DNA of 64,000 nt from Streptomyces sp. CB01881. GTDB lineage: Bacteria; Actinomycetota; Actinomycetes; Streptomycetales; Streptomycetaceae. Below the pieces are notes generated by a model. The model was not told the origin of the DNA. It saw only the letters and a list, made by a program, of their open reading frames with translations, and made no database searches. This document shows, one piece after another, positions 49,399 to 58,653 of this stretch (position 1 is its first letter; each line of letters begins with the position of its first letter). The position numbers and the translations under genes were made by a program. The stretch is taken from NCBI RefSeq assembly GCF_002953255.1, contig NZ_CP026498.1:7442450-7506449 (forward strand), read 5' to 3'.

Positions 49399-49821
49399 AT
49401 GGCGATCAGCTTCGACGAGGTCGCGGCCGGCACCGAGCTGCCCGCGCAGTCCTTCCCGGTGACGCGCGCCACACTGGTGCAGTACGCGGGCGCCTCCGGT
49501 GACTTCAACCCGATCCACTGGAACGAGAAGTTCGCCAGGGAGGTGGGCCTGCCGGACGTCATCGCGCACGGCATGTTCACCATGGCCGAGGCGATCCGGG
49601 TGGTCACCGACTGGGTCGGCGACCCGGGCGCGGTGGTCGAGTACGGCGTGCGGTTCACCCGCCCGGTGCCGGTGCCCAACGACGGGGTCGGCTCCGTGAT
49701 CGAGGTCACCGGCAAGGTGGCCAAGCTGCTCGACGACCGCAAGGTCCAGGTCGACCTGGTGGCGACCTACGGCGGCCAGAAGGTGCTGGGCATGTCCCGC
49801 GCCGTCGTCCGGCTGGCCTGA
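49399..49821 (+). CDS. MaoC-family dehydratase (hydratase-2 motif subunit)
   Basis: A 140-residue hot-dog protein carrying the R-specific hydratase motif: YAGASGDFNPIHWNE (catalytic Asp and His), then GLPDVIAHGMF. It supplies the active site of the presumed heterodimer with the preceding gene, four bases upstream. HadB-like. Confidence 0.93.
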   Translation: MAISFDEVAAGTELPAQSFPVTRATLVQYAGASGDFNPIHWNEKFAREVGLPDVIAHGMFTMAEAIRVVTDWVGDPGAVVEYGVRFTRPVPVPNDGVGSVIEVTGKVAKLLDDRKVQVDLVATYGGQKVLGMSRAVVRLA

Positions 49822-49866
49822 GACGCCCGGCGGGGGAGGGGCGGCCCGGCCCCTCCCCGTACGCTG

Positions 49867-50919
49867 GTGGGCGTGCTGGTAGAACTCGACGCCCCCCTCG
49901 CCCCGCTGACCACGCTCCGGCTCGGCGGTCCGGCCCGCCGCCTGGTGACCGCGACCACCGACGACGAGGTGGTCGCCGCCGTCCGCGAGGCCGACGCCGC
50001 CGGTGAGCCGCTGCTGGTCCTCGGCGGCGGCTCCAACCTGGTGATCGGCGACGCCGGCTTCCCCGGGACGGTCCTGCGGATCGCCACCACCGGCTTCGCG
50101 CTGGACGGCACCACCCTGGAGCTGGCCGCCGGCGAGGTGTGGGCCGAGGCGGTGGCCCGTACGGTGGAGCACGGCCTGGCCGGCATCGAGTTCCTGGCCG
50201 GCATCCCCGGCTCGGCCGGCGCCACGCCCGTCCAGAACGTCGGCGCGTACGGCCAGGACGTGGCGCAGTCCGTCACCGAGGTGGTCGCCTACGACCGCCG
50301 GGCCGGCGAGACCGTGACGCTCTCCAACGCCGAGTGCGCCTTCTCCTACCGGCACAGTCGCTTCAAGGCCGACCCGGACCGCTACGTGGTGCTGCGGGTC
50401 CGGTTCGGGCTGGCCGACCAAGGCGGGCTCTCCACCCCGGTCGCCTACGCCGAGACGGCCCGGCACCTGGGCGTCGAGCAGGGCGAGCCGGTCGTGCTGC
50501 GCGAGGCCCACGACGCGGTGCTGCGGCTGCGCTCGGGCAAGGGCATGGTGCTCGACCCGGCCGACCACGACACCTGGTCGGCGGGTTCCTTCTTCACCAA
50601 CCCGGTGCTGACCGCCGAGCAGTACGACGCCTTCCTGGCCCTGGCCGCCGAGCGCGAGCTCACCGCCCCCGCCTACCCGGCGCCGGACGGCTGCACCAAG
50701 ACCTCGGCCGCCTGGCTCATCGACAAGGCGGGCTTCGGCAAGGGCTACGGCAGCGGTCCGGCCACCCTCTCCACCAAGCACACGCTGGCCCTGACCAACC
50801 GGGGCGCGGCCACCGCCGAGGACCTGCTGGCGCTGGCCCGGGAGATCCGCGACGGCGTCCGGGCGGCGTTCGGCGTCGAGCTGGTCAACGAGCCGGTCAT
50901 GGTCGGCGTCAAGCTCTAG
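49867..50919 (+). CDS. murB: UDP-N-acetylenolpyruvoylglucosamine reductase
   Basis: A 350-residue FAD enzyme of peptidoglycan synthesis, reducing enolpyruvyl-UDP-GlcNAc to UDP-MurNAc with NADPH. The FAD loop VLGGGSNLVIGD and the segment AGIPGSAGATPVQNVGAYGQ are clear; the C-terminal catalytic Glu is in LVNEPVMVGVKL. GTG 49867 or GTG 49873 may be used; TACGCT at 49860-49865 could be the -10 of a leaderless transcript from 49873. Its TAG lies in a CTAG shared with the convergent gene. Confidence 0.96.
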   Translation: MGVLVELDAPLAPLTTLRLGGPARRLVTATTDDEVVAAVREADAAGEPLLVLGGGSNLVIGDAGFPGTVLRIATTGFALDGTTLELAAGEVWAEAVARTVEHGLAGIEFLAGIPGSAGATPVQNVGAYGQDVAQSVTEVVAYDRRAGETVTLSNAECAFSYRHSRFKADPDRYVVLRVRFGLADQGGLSTPVAYAETARHLGVEQGEPVVLREAHDAVLRLRSGKGMVLDPADHDTWSAGSFFTNPVLTAEQYDAFLALAAERELTAPAYPAPDGCTKTSAAWLIDKAGFGKGYGSGPATLSTKHTLALTNRGAATAEDLLALAREIRDGVRAAFGVELVNEPVMVGVKL

Positions 50920-51950
50920 GACCCGTCCAGCAGCCAGGCGTCGATGTCCGCCAGCAGCTCCTTGCGGGTGCTCTCCGGCGCGCACGAGCCGCGCACCGAC
51001 TGGCGGGCCAGCTCGGCGAGTTCCGCGTCGTTGAAGCCGAGCACGTCGCGGGCCAGGTCGTACTGGGCGGCCAGCCGGGTGCCGAACAGCAGCGGGTCGT
51101 CGGCGCCCAGCGCCAGCTGCACGCCCGCGTCGAACAGCCGGCGCAGTGGGACGTCCTCGGCCCGCTCGTAGACGCCCAGCGAGACGTTGGACGAGGGGCA
51201 GACCTCGCAGGTGACCTGACGGTCGGCCAGCCGCTGCATCAGCCGCGGGTCCTCGGCGGCCCGGACGCCGTGGCCGATCCGCCCCGCGCCGAGGTCGTCC
51301 AGGCAGTCCCGGACGGACTCCGGGCCGGCCAGCTCGCCGCCGTGCGGGGCGGCCAGCAGCCCGCCCCTGCGGGCGATGTCGAAGGCCCGGTCGAAGTCCC
51401 GGGCGAGGCCGCGTCGCTCGTCGTTGGAGAGGCTGAAGCCGACCACGCCCTGGTCGGCGTACCGGACGGCGAGCCGGGCCAGCGTCCGGGCGTCCATCGG
51501 GGACTTCATCCGGTTGGCCGCGACCAGGACCCGGATGCCGACGCCGGTGGCCTCGGAGGCGTGCCGGACGGCGTCCAGGATCAGCTCCAGCGCGGGGAGC
51601 AGACCGCCGAGCCGGGGCGCGTACGAAGTCGGGTCGACCTGGATCTCCAGCCAGCGGGAGCCGTCCCGGCGCTCGTCCTCGGCGGTCTCCAGGACCAGCC
51701 GGCGGATGTCGGACTCGTCCCGCAGGACGGACCGGGCGGTGTCGTAGAGGCGCTGGAACCGGAACCAGCCGCGTTCGTCGGTGGCCCGCAGGCTGGGGGG
51801 CTCGCCGGAGCTGAGCGCCTCCGGCAGGCGGACGCCGTGCTTGTCGGCCAGTTCCAGCAGGGTGGCGGGGCGCATCGAGCCGGTGAAGTGCAGGTGCAGG
51901 TGGGCCTTGGGGAGGTCCCTGACGTCTCGCGGATTCAGCAGGCGTTCCAT
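50916..51950 (-). CDS. add: Adenosine deaminase
   Basis: A 344-residue zinc enzyme of purine salvage. The metal and catalytic motifs are HLHLHF near the N-terminus (two His), HGGEL (His, catalytic Glu), GRIGHGVRA and LALGADDPLLF (Asp pair). The ATG at 51950 is preferred over an extension to 51968. It converges with murB; the last four bases of both genes are the same CTAG. Confidence 0.93.
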   Translation of the reverse strand: MERLLNPRDVRDLPKAHLHLHFTGSMRPATLLELADKHGVRLPEALSSGEPPSLRATDERGWFRFQRLYDTARSVLRDESDIRRLVLETAEDERRDGSRWLEIQVDPTSYAPRLGGLLPALELILDAVRHASEATGVGIRVLVAANRMKSPMDARTLARLAVRYADQGVVGFSLSNDERRGLARDFDRAFDIARRGGLLAAPHGGELAGPESVRDCLDDLGAGRIGHGVRAAEDPRLMQRLADRQVTCEVCPSSNVSLGVYERAEDVPLRRLFDAGVQLALGADDPLLFGTRLAAQYDLARDVLGFNDAELAELARQSVRGSCAPESTRKELLADIDAWLLDGS

Positions 51951-52045
51951 CCGCCGATACTGCCGCATCGGGCCCGGATACGGGAACCGCCCCCTTCACG
52001 TCCCCCGAAGGGGTGAAGGGGGCGGTCCGGTCCGGGCGGGTGCCG

Positions 52046-53293
52046 TCAGGCGGTCGCCTCGGCGAGCAGCTTCTGGATCCGGCCGACGCCCTCGACCAGG
52101 TCGGCGTCGCCGAGCGCGTACGACAGGCGCAGGTAGCCCGGAGTGCCGAAGGCCTCACCGGGGACGACCGCGACCTCGGCCTCGTCCAGGATCAGCGTGG
52201 CCAGCTCGGCGGAGGTCTGCGGGCGCTTGCCGCGGATCTCCTTGCCCAGCAGGCCCTTGACGGACGGGTAGACGTAGAACGCGCCCTCGGGCTCGGGGCA
52301 GAGGACGCCCTCGATCTCGTTGAGCATCTTCACGATGGTCCTGCGGCGCCGGTCGAAGGCGGTGCGCATCTCGTGCACGGCGGAGAGGTCGCCGCTGACG
52401 GCGGCGATCGCGGCGCGCTGCGCGACGTTGGAGACGTTCGAGGTGGCGTGCGACTGCAGGTTGGTCGCGGCCTTGACGACGTCCTTCGGGCCGATCACCC
52501 AGCCCACCCGCCAGCCGGTCATCGCGTACGTCTTGGCGACACCGTTGACCACGATGGTCTTGTCGGCCAGCGCGGGCAGCAGGGCCGGCAGCGAGGTGAA
52601 CGTCGCGTCGCCGTAGACCAGGTGCTCGTAGATCTCGTCGGTCAGCACCCAGAGGCCGTGCTCCAGCGCCCACTCGCCGATGGCCCGGGCCTCGGCCTCG
52701 GTGTACACCGCGCCGGTCGGGTTGGACGGCGAGACGAAGAGCACCACCTTGGTGTTCTCGGTGCGGGCGGCCTCCAGCTGCTCGACCGAGACCTTGTAGC
52801 CGGTGGTCTCGTCGGACACGACCTCGACCGGGACGCCGCCGGCCAGCTGGATCGACTCCGGGTAGGTGGTCCAGTACGGGGCCGGGACGATGACCTCGTC
52901 ACCCGGGTCGAGGATCGCGGCGAACGCCTCGTAGATCGCCTGCTTGCCGCCGTTGGTCACCAGGACCTGGGAGGCGTCCACCGAGTAGCCGGAGTCGCGC
53001 AGCGTCTTGGCGGCGATCGCGGCCTTCAGCTCGGGCAGGCCGCCCGCCGGGGTGTACCGGTGGTTCTTCGGGTCGCGGCAGGCCTCGACGGCCGCCTCGA
53101 CGATGTAGTCCGGGGTGGGGAAGTCCGGCTCGCCGGCGCCGAAGCCGATCACCGGCCGGCCGGCCGCCTTGAGGGCCTTGGCCTTGGCGTCCACGGCGAG
53201 GGTCGCGGACTCGGCGATGGCGCCGATCCGGGCGGAGACCCGTCGGTCGGCGGGGCGGACGGAACTGTCGGGCTGCGGGGTGGAAGCGCTCAT
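52046..53293 (-). CDS. aspC: Aspartate aminotransferase (PLP, class I/II)
   Basis: A 415-residue fold-type I aminotransferase. The PLP lysine is Lys254 (VAKTYAMTGWRVGW), Asp219 lies in LTDEIYEHLVY, and the C-terminal substrate Arg is in YLRLSYALG. It interconverts aspartate/2-oxoglutarate and oxaloacetate/glutamate. ATG 53293 fits the family N-terminus. The order adenosine deaminase, aminotransferase, tRNA-Trp, secE is typical of Streptomyces. Confidence 0.95.
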   Translation of the reverse strand: MSASTPQPDSSVRPADRRVSARIGAIAESATLAVDAKAKALKAAGRPVIGFGAGEPDFPTPDYIVEAAVEACRDPKNHRYTPAGGLPELKAAIAAKTLRDSGYSVDASQVLVTNGGKQAIYEAFAAILDPGDEVIVPAPYWTTYPESIQLAGGVPVEVVSDETTGYKVSVEQLEAARTENTKVVLFVSPSNPTGAVYTEAEARAIGEWALEHGLWVLTDEIYEHLVYGDATFTSLPALLPALADKTIVVNGVAKTYAMTGWRVGWVIGPKDVVKAATNLQSHATSNVSNVAQRAAIAAVSGDLSAVHEMRTAFDRRRRTIVKMLNEIEGVLCPEPEGAFYVYPSVKGLLGKEIRGKRPQTSAELATLILDEAEVAVVPGEAFGTPGYLRLSYALGDADLVEGVGRIQKLLAEATA

Positions 53294-53534
53294 GCCTGCA
53301 TGGTCGCAGAATCGGGACGGACCGGGCATGGGGGTTTCACGATATGTACGGCCCTGTCCGCATGGCGACCGCGCCGACGTGGGGTGTTGAAGAAGAGGTT
53401 CGACCAAACCCCCCTCGACCACGTACACTCACTGCTCGACGGCCACCGAGAAAGCCAAAGCTTTCACCGCCTGTGCATACAGCGGGGGGAGATGCGGTAG
53501 GTTGGTGGTCGCTACAGGAGCCGCGAGGCACCGT

Positions 53535-53607
53535 AGGGCAATAGCTCAATTGGTAGAGCACCGGTCTCCAAAACCGGCGGTTGGGGGTTCAAGTCCCTCT
53601 TGCCCTG
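53535..53607 (+). tRNA. tRNA-Trp (anticodon CCA)
   Basis: A 73-nt cloverleaf. Acceptor AGGGCAA pairs with TTGCCCT, discriminator G. The anticodon stem CCGGT/ACCGG encloses CTCCAAA, giving CCA. It lies upstream of secE, as usual in actinobacteria. Confidence 0.97.
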
Positions 53608-53756
53608 CTGCTTGATCCGTATTCAGCCCGTTCGCTCCACAGAGCGAGCGGGCTTGATGCGGAGAGGGCACCGAACAGCACCGCTTTAGCCGACCGCTCG
53701 TGCCCGATCGGGTGCGCAGGTGATGCTCGGCAGGACCCGGATTCAGGTGAGGACGA

Positions 53757-54104
53757 GTGACGGAGACCACGGGCTCCACCGCAACGCCTGAGAGCGGCAA
53801 CCCCGAGGGTGCCGACGGCGCTGACGAGACCACGCCCGCCGAGGGCGAGTCGCGTCGCGACCGCAAGCGGGCCGGCCGCTCCGGCGACAAGAAGTCCGGC
53901 AAGCGGGCCAAGAAGGGCGTCTTCGCCCGGCTCGCCCTGTTCTACCGGCAGATCATCGCCGAGCTGCGCAAGGTCGTCTGGCCCACCCGCAGCGAGCTGG
54001 TCAACTACACCACCGTGGTGGTCGTGTTCGTCGTGGTCGTGATGGCCTTCGTGGCCGGTCTCGACTACGGGTTCTCGAAGCTCAGCCTCTGGATCTTCGG
54101 CTGA
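53757..54104 (+). CDS. secE: Preprotein translocase subunit SecE
   Basis: A 115-residue protein: an acidic then basic N-terminal extension of about 50 residues, the conserved amphipathic stretch IIAELRKVVWPTRSELVNYT, and one membrane helix (about 87-107). SecE clamps SecY in the membrane. The GTG at 53757 follows AGGTGAGG. A strong terminator separates it from nusG. Confidence 0.97.
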   Translation: MTETTGSTATPESGNPEGADGADETTPAEGESRRDRKRAGRSGDKKSGKRAKKGVFARLALFYRQIIAELRKVVWPTRSELVNYTTVVVVFVVVVMAFVAGLDYGFSKLSLWIFG

Positions 54105-54134
54105 CCGAGCCGCCCCACCTTCGAAACAGCTTCC

Positions 54135-54164
54135 CGACCCGGGCCGATTCATCGGCCCGGGTCG
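54135..54164 (+). terminator. Perfect 14-bp hairpin after secE
   Basis: Arms 54135-54148 and 54151-54164 are exact inverted repeats with a 2-base loop, 31 bases after the secE stop. nusG should therefore have its own promoter or depend on readthrough. Confidence 0.8.
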
Positions 54165-54315
54165 AGCTGTCGGCGCCGGACGTACGCGGCCGCTACCGTT
54201 GACTCGGTACTGTTGAAGTCTCCGAGACAGTTGCCGGCGCCCGCGTGAGCGGAGCGGCGCCGGAGCGGCCTTGGAGCGCGCCACCTTCACCATCTCCAGG
54301 AAAGAAGCAGCCACC

Positions 54316-55221
54316 GTGTCTGAGTCCCCCCTGTACGACGCCGACGAGACCGTCCGCGAGGCGGATGTCGCCGCCGAGCTGGACGCGGCCGAGCTGGCTG
54401 ACGACGTCGAGGCCGCCGAGCAGATCGTGGACGCCGCGGACAGCGACGAGGACGAGGCCGAGGCGTTCGACGAGGCCGAGGCCGGCGAGCCGGCCGAGGA
54501 GGCCGCGCTGCACGTGGAGTCCGACGAGGAGCCCGCCGTCGAGGAGGCCGAGGAGGCCGCCGACGAGGTCGAGGTCGAGGACGAGGCTGAGGTCGAGGCC
54601 GAGGCCGCCGTCGAGGTCGACCCGGTCGCCAAGTTCCGCGAGGACCTGCGCTTCATGCCGGGCGAGTGGTACGTGATCCACACCTACGCGGGCTACGAGA
54701 ACCGGGTCAAGCAGAACCTGGAGCAGCGCGCGGTCTCGCTGAACGTCGAGGAGTACATCTTCCAGGCCGAGGTGCCGCAGGAGGAGGTCGTCCAGATCAA
54801 GAACGGCGACCGCAAGACCATCCGCCAGAACAAGCTCCCCGGCTACGTCCTGGTGCGCATGGACCTCACCCCGGAGTCCTGGGGCGTCGTGCGCAACACC
54901 CCCGGTGTCACCGGCTTCGTCGGCAACGCCTACGACCCGTACCCGCTGACCCTGGACGAGGTCGTCAAGATGCTGGCGCCCGACGTCGAGCGCCAGGCGG
55001 CCAAGGAGGCCGGCAAGCCCTCCCCGGTCAAGCCGAGCGAGATCCAGGTCCTCGACTTCGAGGTCGGCGACTCGGTCACCGTCACCGACGGCCCGTTCGC
55101 CACCCTGCAGGCGACCATCAACGAGATCAACCCGGACTCGAAGAAGGTCAAGGGCCTGGTCGAGATCTTCGGCCGGGAGACCCCGGTCGAGCTCTCCTTC
55201 GACCAGATCCAGAAGAACTAG
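54316..55221 (+). CDS. nusG: Transcription elongation/antitermination factor NusG
   Basis: A 301-residue protein. The first 105 residues are a highly acidic Glu/Asp/Ala extension, common in actinobacteria. The NGN domain follows (GEWYVIHTYAGYENRVKQNL through PGYVLVRMDL), and then the KOW domain (VGDSVTVTDGPFATLQATI). It binds RNA polymerase and couples transcription to translation. The GTG at 54316 follows AGGAAAG. Intact, in contrast with rpmG and rpoB. Confidence 0.97.
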   Translation: MSESPLYDADETVREADVAAELDAAELADDVEAAEQIVDAADSDEDEAEAFDEAEAGEPAEEAALHVESDEEPAVEEAEEAADEVEVEDEAEVEAEAAVEVDPVAKFREDLRFMPGEWYVIHTYAGYENRVKQNLEQRAVSLNVEEYIFQAEVPQEEVVQIKNGDRKTIRQNKLPGYVLVRMDLTPESWGVVRNTPGVTGFVGNAYDPYPLTLDEVVKMLAPDVERQAAKEAGKPSPVKPSEIQVLDFEVGDSVTVTDGPFATLQATINEINPDSKKVKGLVEIFGRETPVELSFDQIQKN

Positions 55222-55234
55222 TACTGAGCTTCGG

Positions 55235-55266
55235 CTTCGGGGCGGGGCTGCGGCTCCGCCCCGAAG
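55235..55266 (+). terminator. Intrinsic terminator after nusG
   Basis: An 11-bp perfect stem (55235-55245 with 55256-55266) followed by a T-run at 55270-55273. Confidence 0.8.
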
Positions 55267-55271
55267 TCGTT

Positions 55272-55300
55272 TTGGTCCAGCGGCGCATCCGCGTTAGCCT
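55272..55300 (+). promoter_or_regulatory. Promoter TTGGTC-N17-TAGCCT for rplKA
   Basis: A sigma-70-like pair just past the nusG terminator, 84 bases before rplK. The leader of about 75 nt is where L1 autoregulation would act, by analogy with other bacteria. Confidence 0.55.
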
Positions 55301-55383
55301 GGTCCGATGTGTGTGCTGGCGGCCGGGTGTCGCCCCGGTCCGGCATGCACCAGCAATCACCTCTCGGAAGGACCCGGAGAGAA

Positions 55384-55818
55384 ATGCCTCCCAAGAAGAA
55401 GAAGGTCACGGGGCTTATCAAGCTCCAGATCAACGCCGGCGCGGCCAACCCGGCGCCGCCGGTCGGCCCCGCGCTGGGTCAGCACGGCGTCAACATCATG
55501 GAGTTCTGCAAGGCCTACAACGCTGCGACCGAGTCGCAGCGCGGCATGATCGTGCCGGTGGAGATCACGGTCTACGACGACCGTTCCTTCACCTTCATCA
55601 CGAAGACGCCGCCGGCCGCGCGCCTCATCCTGAAGGCCGCGGGCGTGGACAAGGGTTCGGCCGAGCCGCACAAGACCAAGGTCGCCAAGCTCACGGCCGC
55701 CCAGGTCCGCGAGATCGCCACGGTCAAGCTCCCCGACCTGAACGCCAACGACCTGGACGCCGCGTCCAAGATCATCGCCGGCACCGCCCGGTCGATGGGC
55801 ATCACGGTCGAGGGCTGA
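55384..55818 (+). CDS. rplK: 50S ribosomal protein L11
   Basis: A 144-residue protein with the invariant N-terminal region ([20 protein letters not shown]) and [19 protein letters not shown]. It binds 23S rRNA at the GTPase-associated centre. ATG 55384 follows GGAAGGACCCGGAGAG. Cotranscribed with rplA. Confidence 0.98.
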
Positions 55819-55894
55819 TCACCCTTCTCGTCCATGTGGTAGGGCCTGCGCGGCCCGTCGATACCACGACTCCATTCCCCACTCAGGAGCAGCA

Positions 55895-56617
55895 GTGAAG
55901 CGCAGCAAGGCTCTGAAGGCCGCGGACGCTCAGGTCGACCGCGACCGCCTCTACGCCCCCCTCGAGGCCATCCGCCTCGCCAAGGCGACCAGCACCTCCA
56001 AGTTCGACGGCACCGTCGAGGTCGCCATGCGTCTGGGCGTCGACCCGCGCAAGGCCGACCAGATGGTCCGCAGCACCGTGATCCTCCCGCACGGCACCGG
56101 TAAGACCGCTCGGGTCCTGGTCTTCGCGACCGGCGAGCGTGCCGAGGCCGCGCGTGCTGCGGGCGCCGACATCGTCGGTGCCGACGAGCTCATCGACGAG
56201 GTCGCCAAGGGCAAGCTGGACTTCGACGCCGTCGTCGCCACCCCGGACCTCATGGGCAAGGTCGGCCGCCTCGGCCGCGTGCTCGGTCCCCGTGGTCTGA
56301 TGCCGAACCCGAAGACCGGCACCGTCACCCCCGATGTCGCCAAGGCTGTCAACGACATCAAGGGCGGCAAGATCGAGTTCCGCGTCGACAAGCACTCGAA
56401 CCTGCACTTCATCATCGGTAAGGTCTCCTTCACCGACGAGCAGCTGGTCGAGAACTACGCCGCCGCGCTGGACGAGGTGCTCCGCGCCAAGCCGTCCGCC
56501 GCCAAGGGCCGCTACATCAAGAAGACCGCGGTCTCCACCACCATCGGCCCCGGCATCCTGGTGGACCCGAACCGCACCCGCAACCTCCTGGTCGAGGAGG
56601 ACCCGGCCTCCGTCTGA
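55895..56617 (+). CDS. rplA: 50S ribosomal protein L1
   Basis: A 240-residue protein of normal size. The hallmark LGPRGLMPNPKTGTV is present. L1 forms the L1 stalk and usually represses its own operon. GTG 55895 follows CAGGAGCAGCA. A strong terminator lies downstream. Confidence 0.98.
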   Translation: MKRSKALKAADAQVDRDRLYAPLEAIRLAKATSTSKFDGTVEVAMRLGVDPRKADQMVRSTVILPHGTGKTARVLVFATGERAEAARAAGADIVGADELIDEVAKGKLDFDAVVATPDLMGKVGRLGRVLGPRGLMPNPKTGTVTPDVAKAVNDIKGGKIEFRVDKHSNLHFIIGKVSFTDEQLVENYAAALDEVLRAKPSAAKGRYIKKTAVSTTIGPGILVDPNRTRNLLVEEDPASV

Positions 56618-56666
56618 GCCCCGAGCTCACACCGGTAGCCGCGTCCTGGGCGCAGCAGTAGTCCGT

Positions 56667-56707
56667 ACGACGGGCCCGTCCCCTTCACCGGGGTGCGGGC
56701 CCGTCGT
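56667..56707 (+). terminator. Terminator after rplA
   Basis: Outer 12-bp perfect arms (56667-56678 and 56696-56707) with a further inner pairing (CCCC/GGGG). It isolates the following lipoprotein genes. Confidence 0.75.
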
Positions 56708-56811
56708 CGTGTCCGGATCGAGACCGGGGCAGGGGGAAAGAGGGGTGCGGCGCGTCGTACGCTCAGCCGGTCGGATCATGTGACTTTCTTGTGTGACTGC
56801 CGGAGTGTGCC

Positions 56812-57597
56812 GTGCTGCCCGCCCTTCGCCCCGCCGTCTGGGGGGCAGCCCTGCTGCTGCTCGCCGGTTGTCTCACCGCGTGCAGCCTGATGGCCGTCTC
56901 GGGGGACCGCACCCCGGGTGACGGGGCTGCGACCGTCCGGCCGCCCAAGCAGGTGCTGCTCTCGGCCGCGCAGGCCCTGGACGACGTCGGCGGCGCGCAG
57001 GTCCAGACCGTCGAGGAGGGTCCCGCCGGGCGGCGCACCGCCTCCGGAACCGTCATCTGGGGCGCCAAGGACGCCGTCGATCTGACCGTCACCGACGAGT
57101 CGGGCACCGGCCGGCTCCAGGCCCGGGGCGGCGCGCTCGACCTCGCGTACGGCGGGGCGCCGGCGAAGCGGGCCGAGCGGGCCGACGCCGAGTCGCTGGA
57201 CCCGCGGGCGCCCGGTGCGGCGTACGCGGGCGGCTGGCTGAGCGGGCTGGTCGCCAATCCGGGCGGCCCGGCGCACGCGATGGCGCTGGCCGGGAAGCTC
57301 ACCTCGCTCGGCGGCGAGCAGCTGGCCGGCGGCACGGTGGCGCACTACCGGGCCACCGCGCCGGTGGCCGAGTACTTCGGCGCCGACGAGGGGCTCGGCC
57401 CCGACCGGCTCGCCGTGGTGCTCGCCTACCAGCGGCAGCAGGGGGTCACGACGATCGGCTACGACTTCTGGGTGGCGCCCGGGAACCGGCTGGTCCGGCT
57501 CCGTGCCACGGTCCAGGGCAGCGCCGGAACGGTGGTCACCACGACCGACGTCTCCGAGGCCGCGGCGGCCACGGAGACCCCGGCGGCGACCGGCTGA
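56812..57597 (+). CDS. LppX/LprG-like lipoprotein (first of three)
   Basis: A 261-residue secreted protein. A signal peptide with lipobox LLAGC (Cys20) or LTAC (Cys24) is visible, followed by a disordered linker and a beta-rich domain with the family pattern KQVLLSAAQALDD and VAHYRATAPVAEYF. By family it may carry lipids or glycolipids on the cell surface. GTG 56812 is likely. Two related genes follow in the same direction. Confidence 0.82.
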   Translation: MLPALRPAVWGAALLLLAGCLTACSLMAVSGDRTPGDGAATVRPPKQVLLSAAQALDDVGGAQVQTVEEGPAGRRTASGTVIWGAKDAVDLTVTDESGTGRLQARGGALDLAYGGAPAKRAERADAESLDPRAPGAAYAGGWLSGLVANPGGPAHAMALAGKLTSLGGEQLAGGTVAHYRATAPVAEYFGADEGLGPDRLAVVLAYQRQQGVTTIGYDFWVAPGNRLVRLRATVQGSAGTVVTTTDVSEAAAATETPAATG

Positions 57598-57695
57598 GTC
57601 GTTTCCGAGGGGTGGCCGTTGTCAGGCGGACTTTGACGATCCGTTAGAGTCCGCTGAGTATTACCTGACAATCGGGCCTCACTGGGGGTTTCTTC

Positions 57696-58517
57696 ATGCG
57701 TGCTCTGCGCCTCGCTTCCGTCGCCGTCACAGCCGCCGTGCTGGTCGGAGGACTGGCGGCCTGCGGTGACGGCAAGGCGGACACCAAGTCCTCCGAGGAC
57801 CCGGCCGCCGGCAAGGCCTCCGGCCTCGAACCGAAGGCCGCGCTGGCCGCCTCGGCCGTGGTGATGGAGAAGGCCGCCAACGGCAACGTCGAGCTGGCCC
57901 TGCCGGACAACTCCATGACCGGCACCGCCCAGTGGAAGCAGAGAACCGACATCGACGTGGCCGGCAAGGGCAAGGCGTCCACCAAGACCCGGGTGGTCGG
58001 CGACGACATCTTCCTCGGCGGCGGCCCCGACGTGACGGCCGCCCTGGCCGGGAAGCACTGGGCGAAGGTCACCCCGCAGGACCCGGGCGTGGGCCCGATG
58101 GCGGGCATGTTCCTCACCGTGACCCAGCTGAGCAACCCGGTGCTCCAGCTCACCGTGGCGGCCCAGGCCGGCAAGCCGACCAAGGTCGGGGCGGAGGCCG
58201 TCGGCGGGGTCCAGACCACGCACTACCGCGCGGTGGAGGACGTCGCCAAGCTGACCGAGGCGATGACCGCGCTCGGCAGCGAGCAGCGCGCCGCCGTCCA
58301 GCAGACCCTCGCGGCGGGCGGCAACACGATGACCGTCGACTTCTGGATCAACGGCACCCAGGAGCTGGTCCAACTCAAGGGCTACAGCAACAAGAACGGC
58401 GAGCAGCAGGCCGTCACCGTCAAGTACTCGGGCCTCGGCACCGCGGCCAAGATCGAGGCGCCGGCCTTCGGCGACGTCGGCAAGAGCTCCGACTTCTCCA
58501 GGCTCTTCGGCGGCTGA
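57696..58517 (+). CDS. LppX/LprG-like lipoprotein (second of three)
   Basis: A 273-residue lipoprotein; the signal ends at LAAC (Cys23). The mature domain shows GVQTTHYRAVEDVAKLTEA and VDFWINGTQELVQLKG, matching its neighbours. ATG 57696 has no strong ribosome site. Probably a duplicate of the first gene with its own promoter; the role is unknown. Confidence 0.83.
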   Translation: MRALRLASVAVTAAVLVGGLAACGDGKADTKSSEDPAAGKASGLEPKAALAASAVVMEKAANGNVELALPDNSMTGTAQWKQRTDIDVAGKGKASTKTRVVGDDIFLGGGPDVTAALAGKHWAKVTPQDPGVGPMAGMFLTVTQLSNPVLQLTVAAQAGKPTKVGAEAVGGVQTTHYRAVEDVAKLTEAMTALGSEQRAAVQQTLAAGGNTMTVDFWINGTQELVQLKGYSNKNGEQQAVTVKYSGLGTAAKIEAPAFGDVGKSSDFSRLFGG

Positions 58518-58653
58518 GCCCTCCCCGCCCCCCGGTCCGGTCCGGGCCCGTCGGCCGCTCACCCGGTCGGACGAGGGGGCGCCGCCCGCCGGCCGGGGTC
58601 CTGGTGGCAAGGTGGCTCGGAACAGGCGCGTCAGGGACGGAAGGGGAGCGGGC

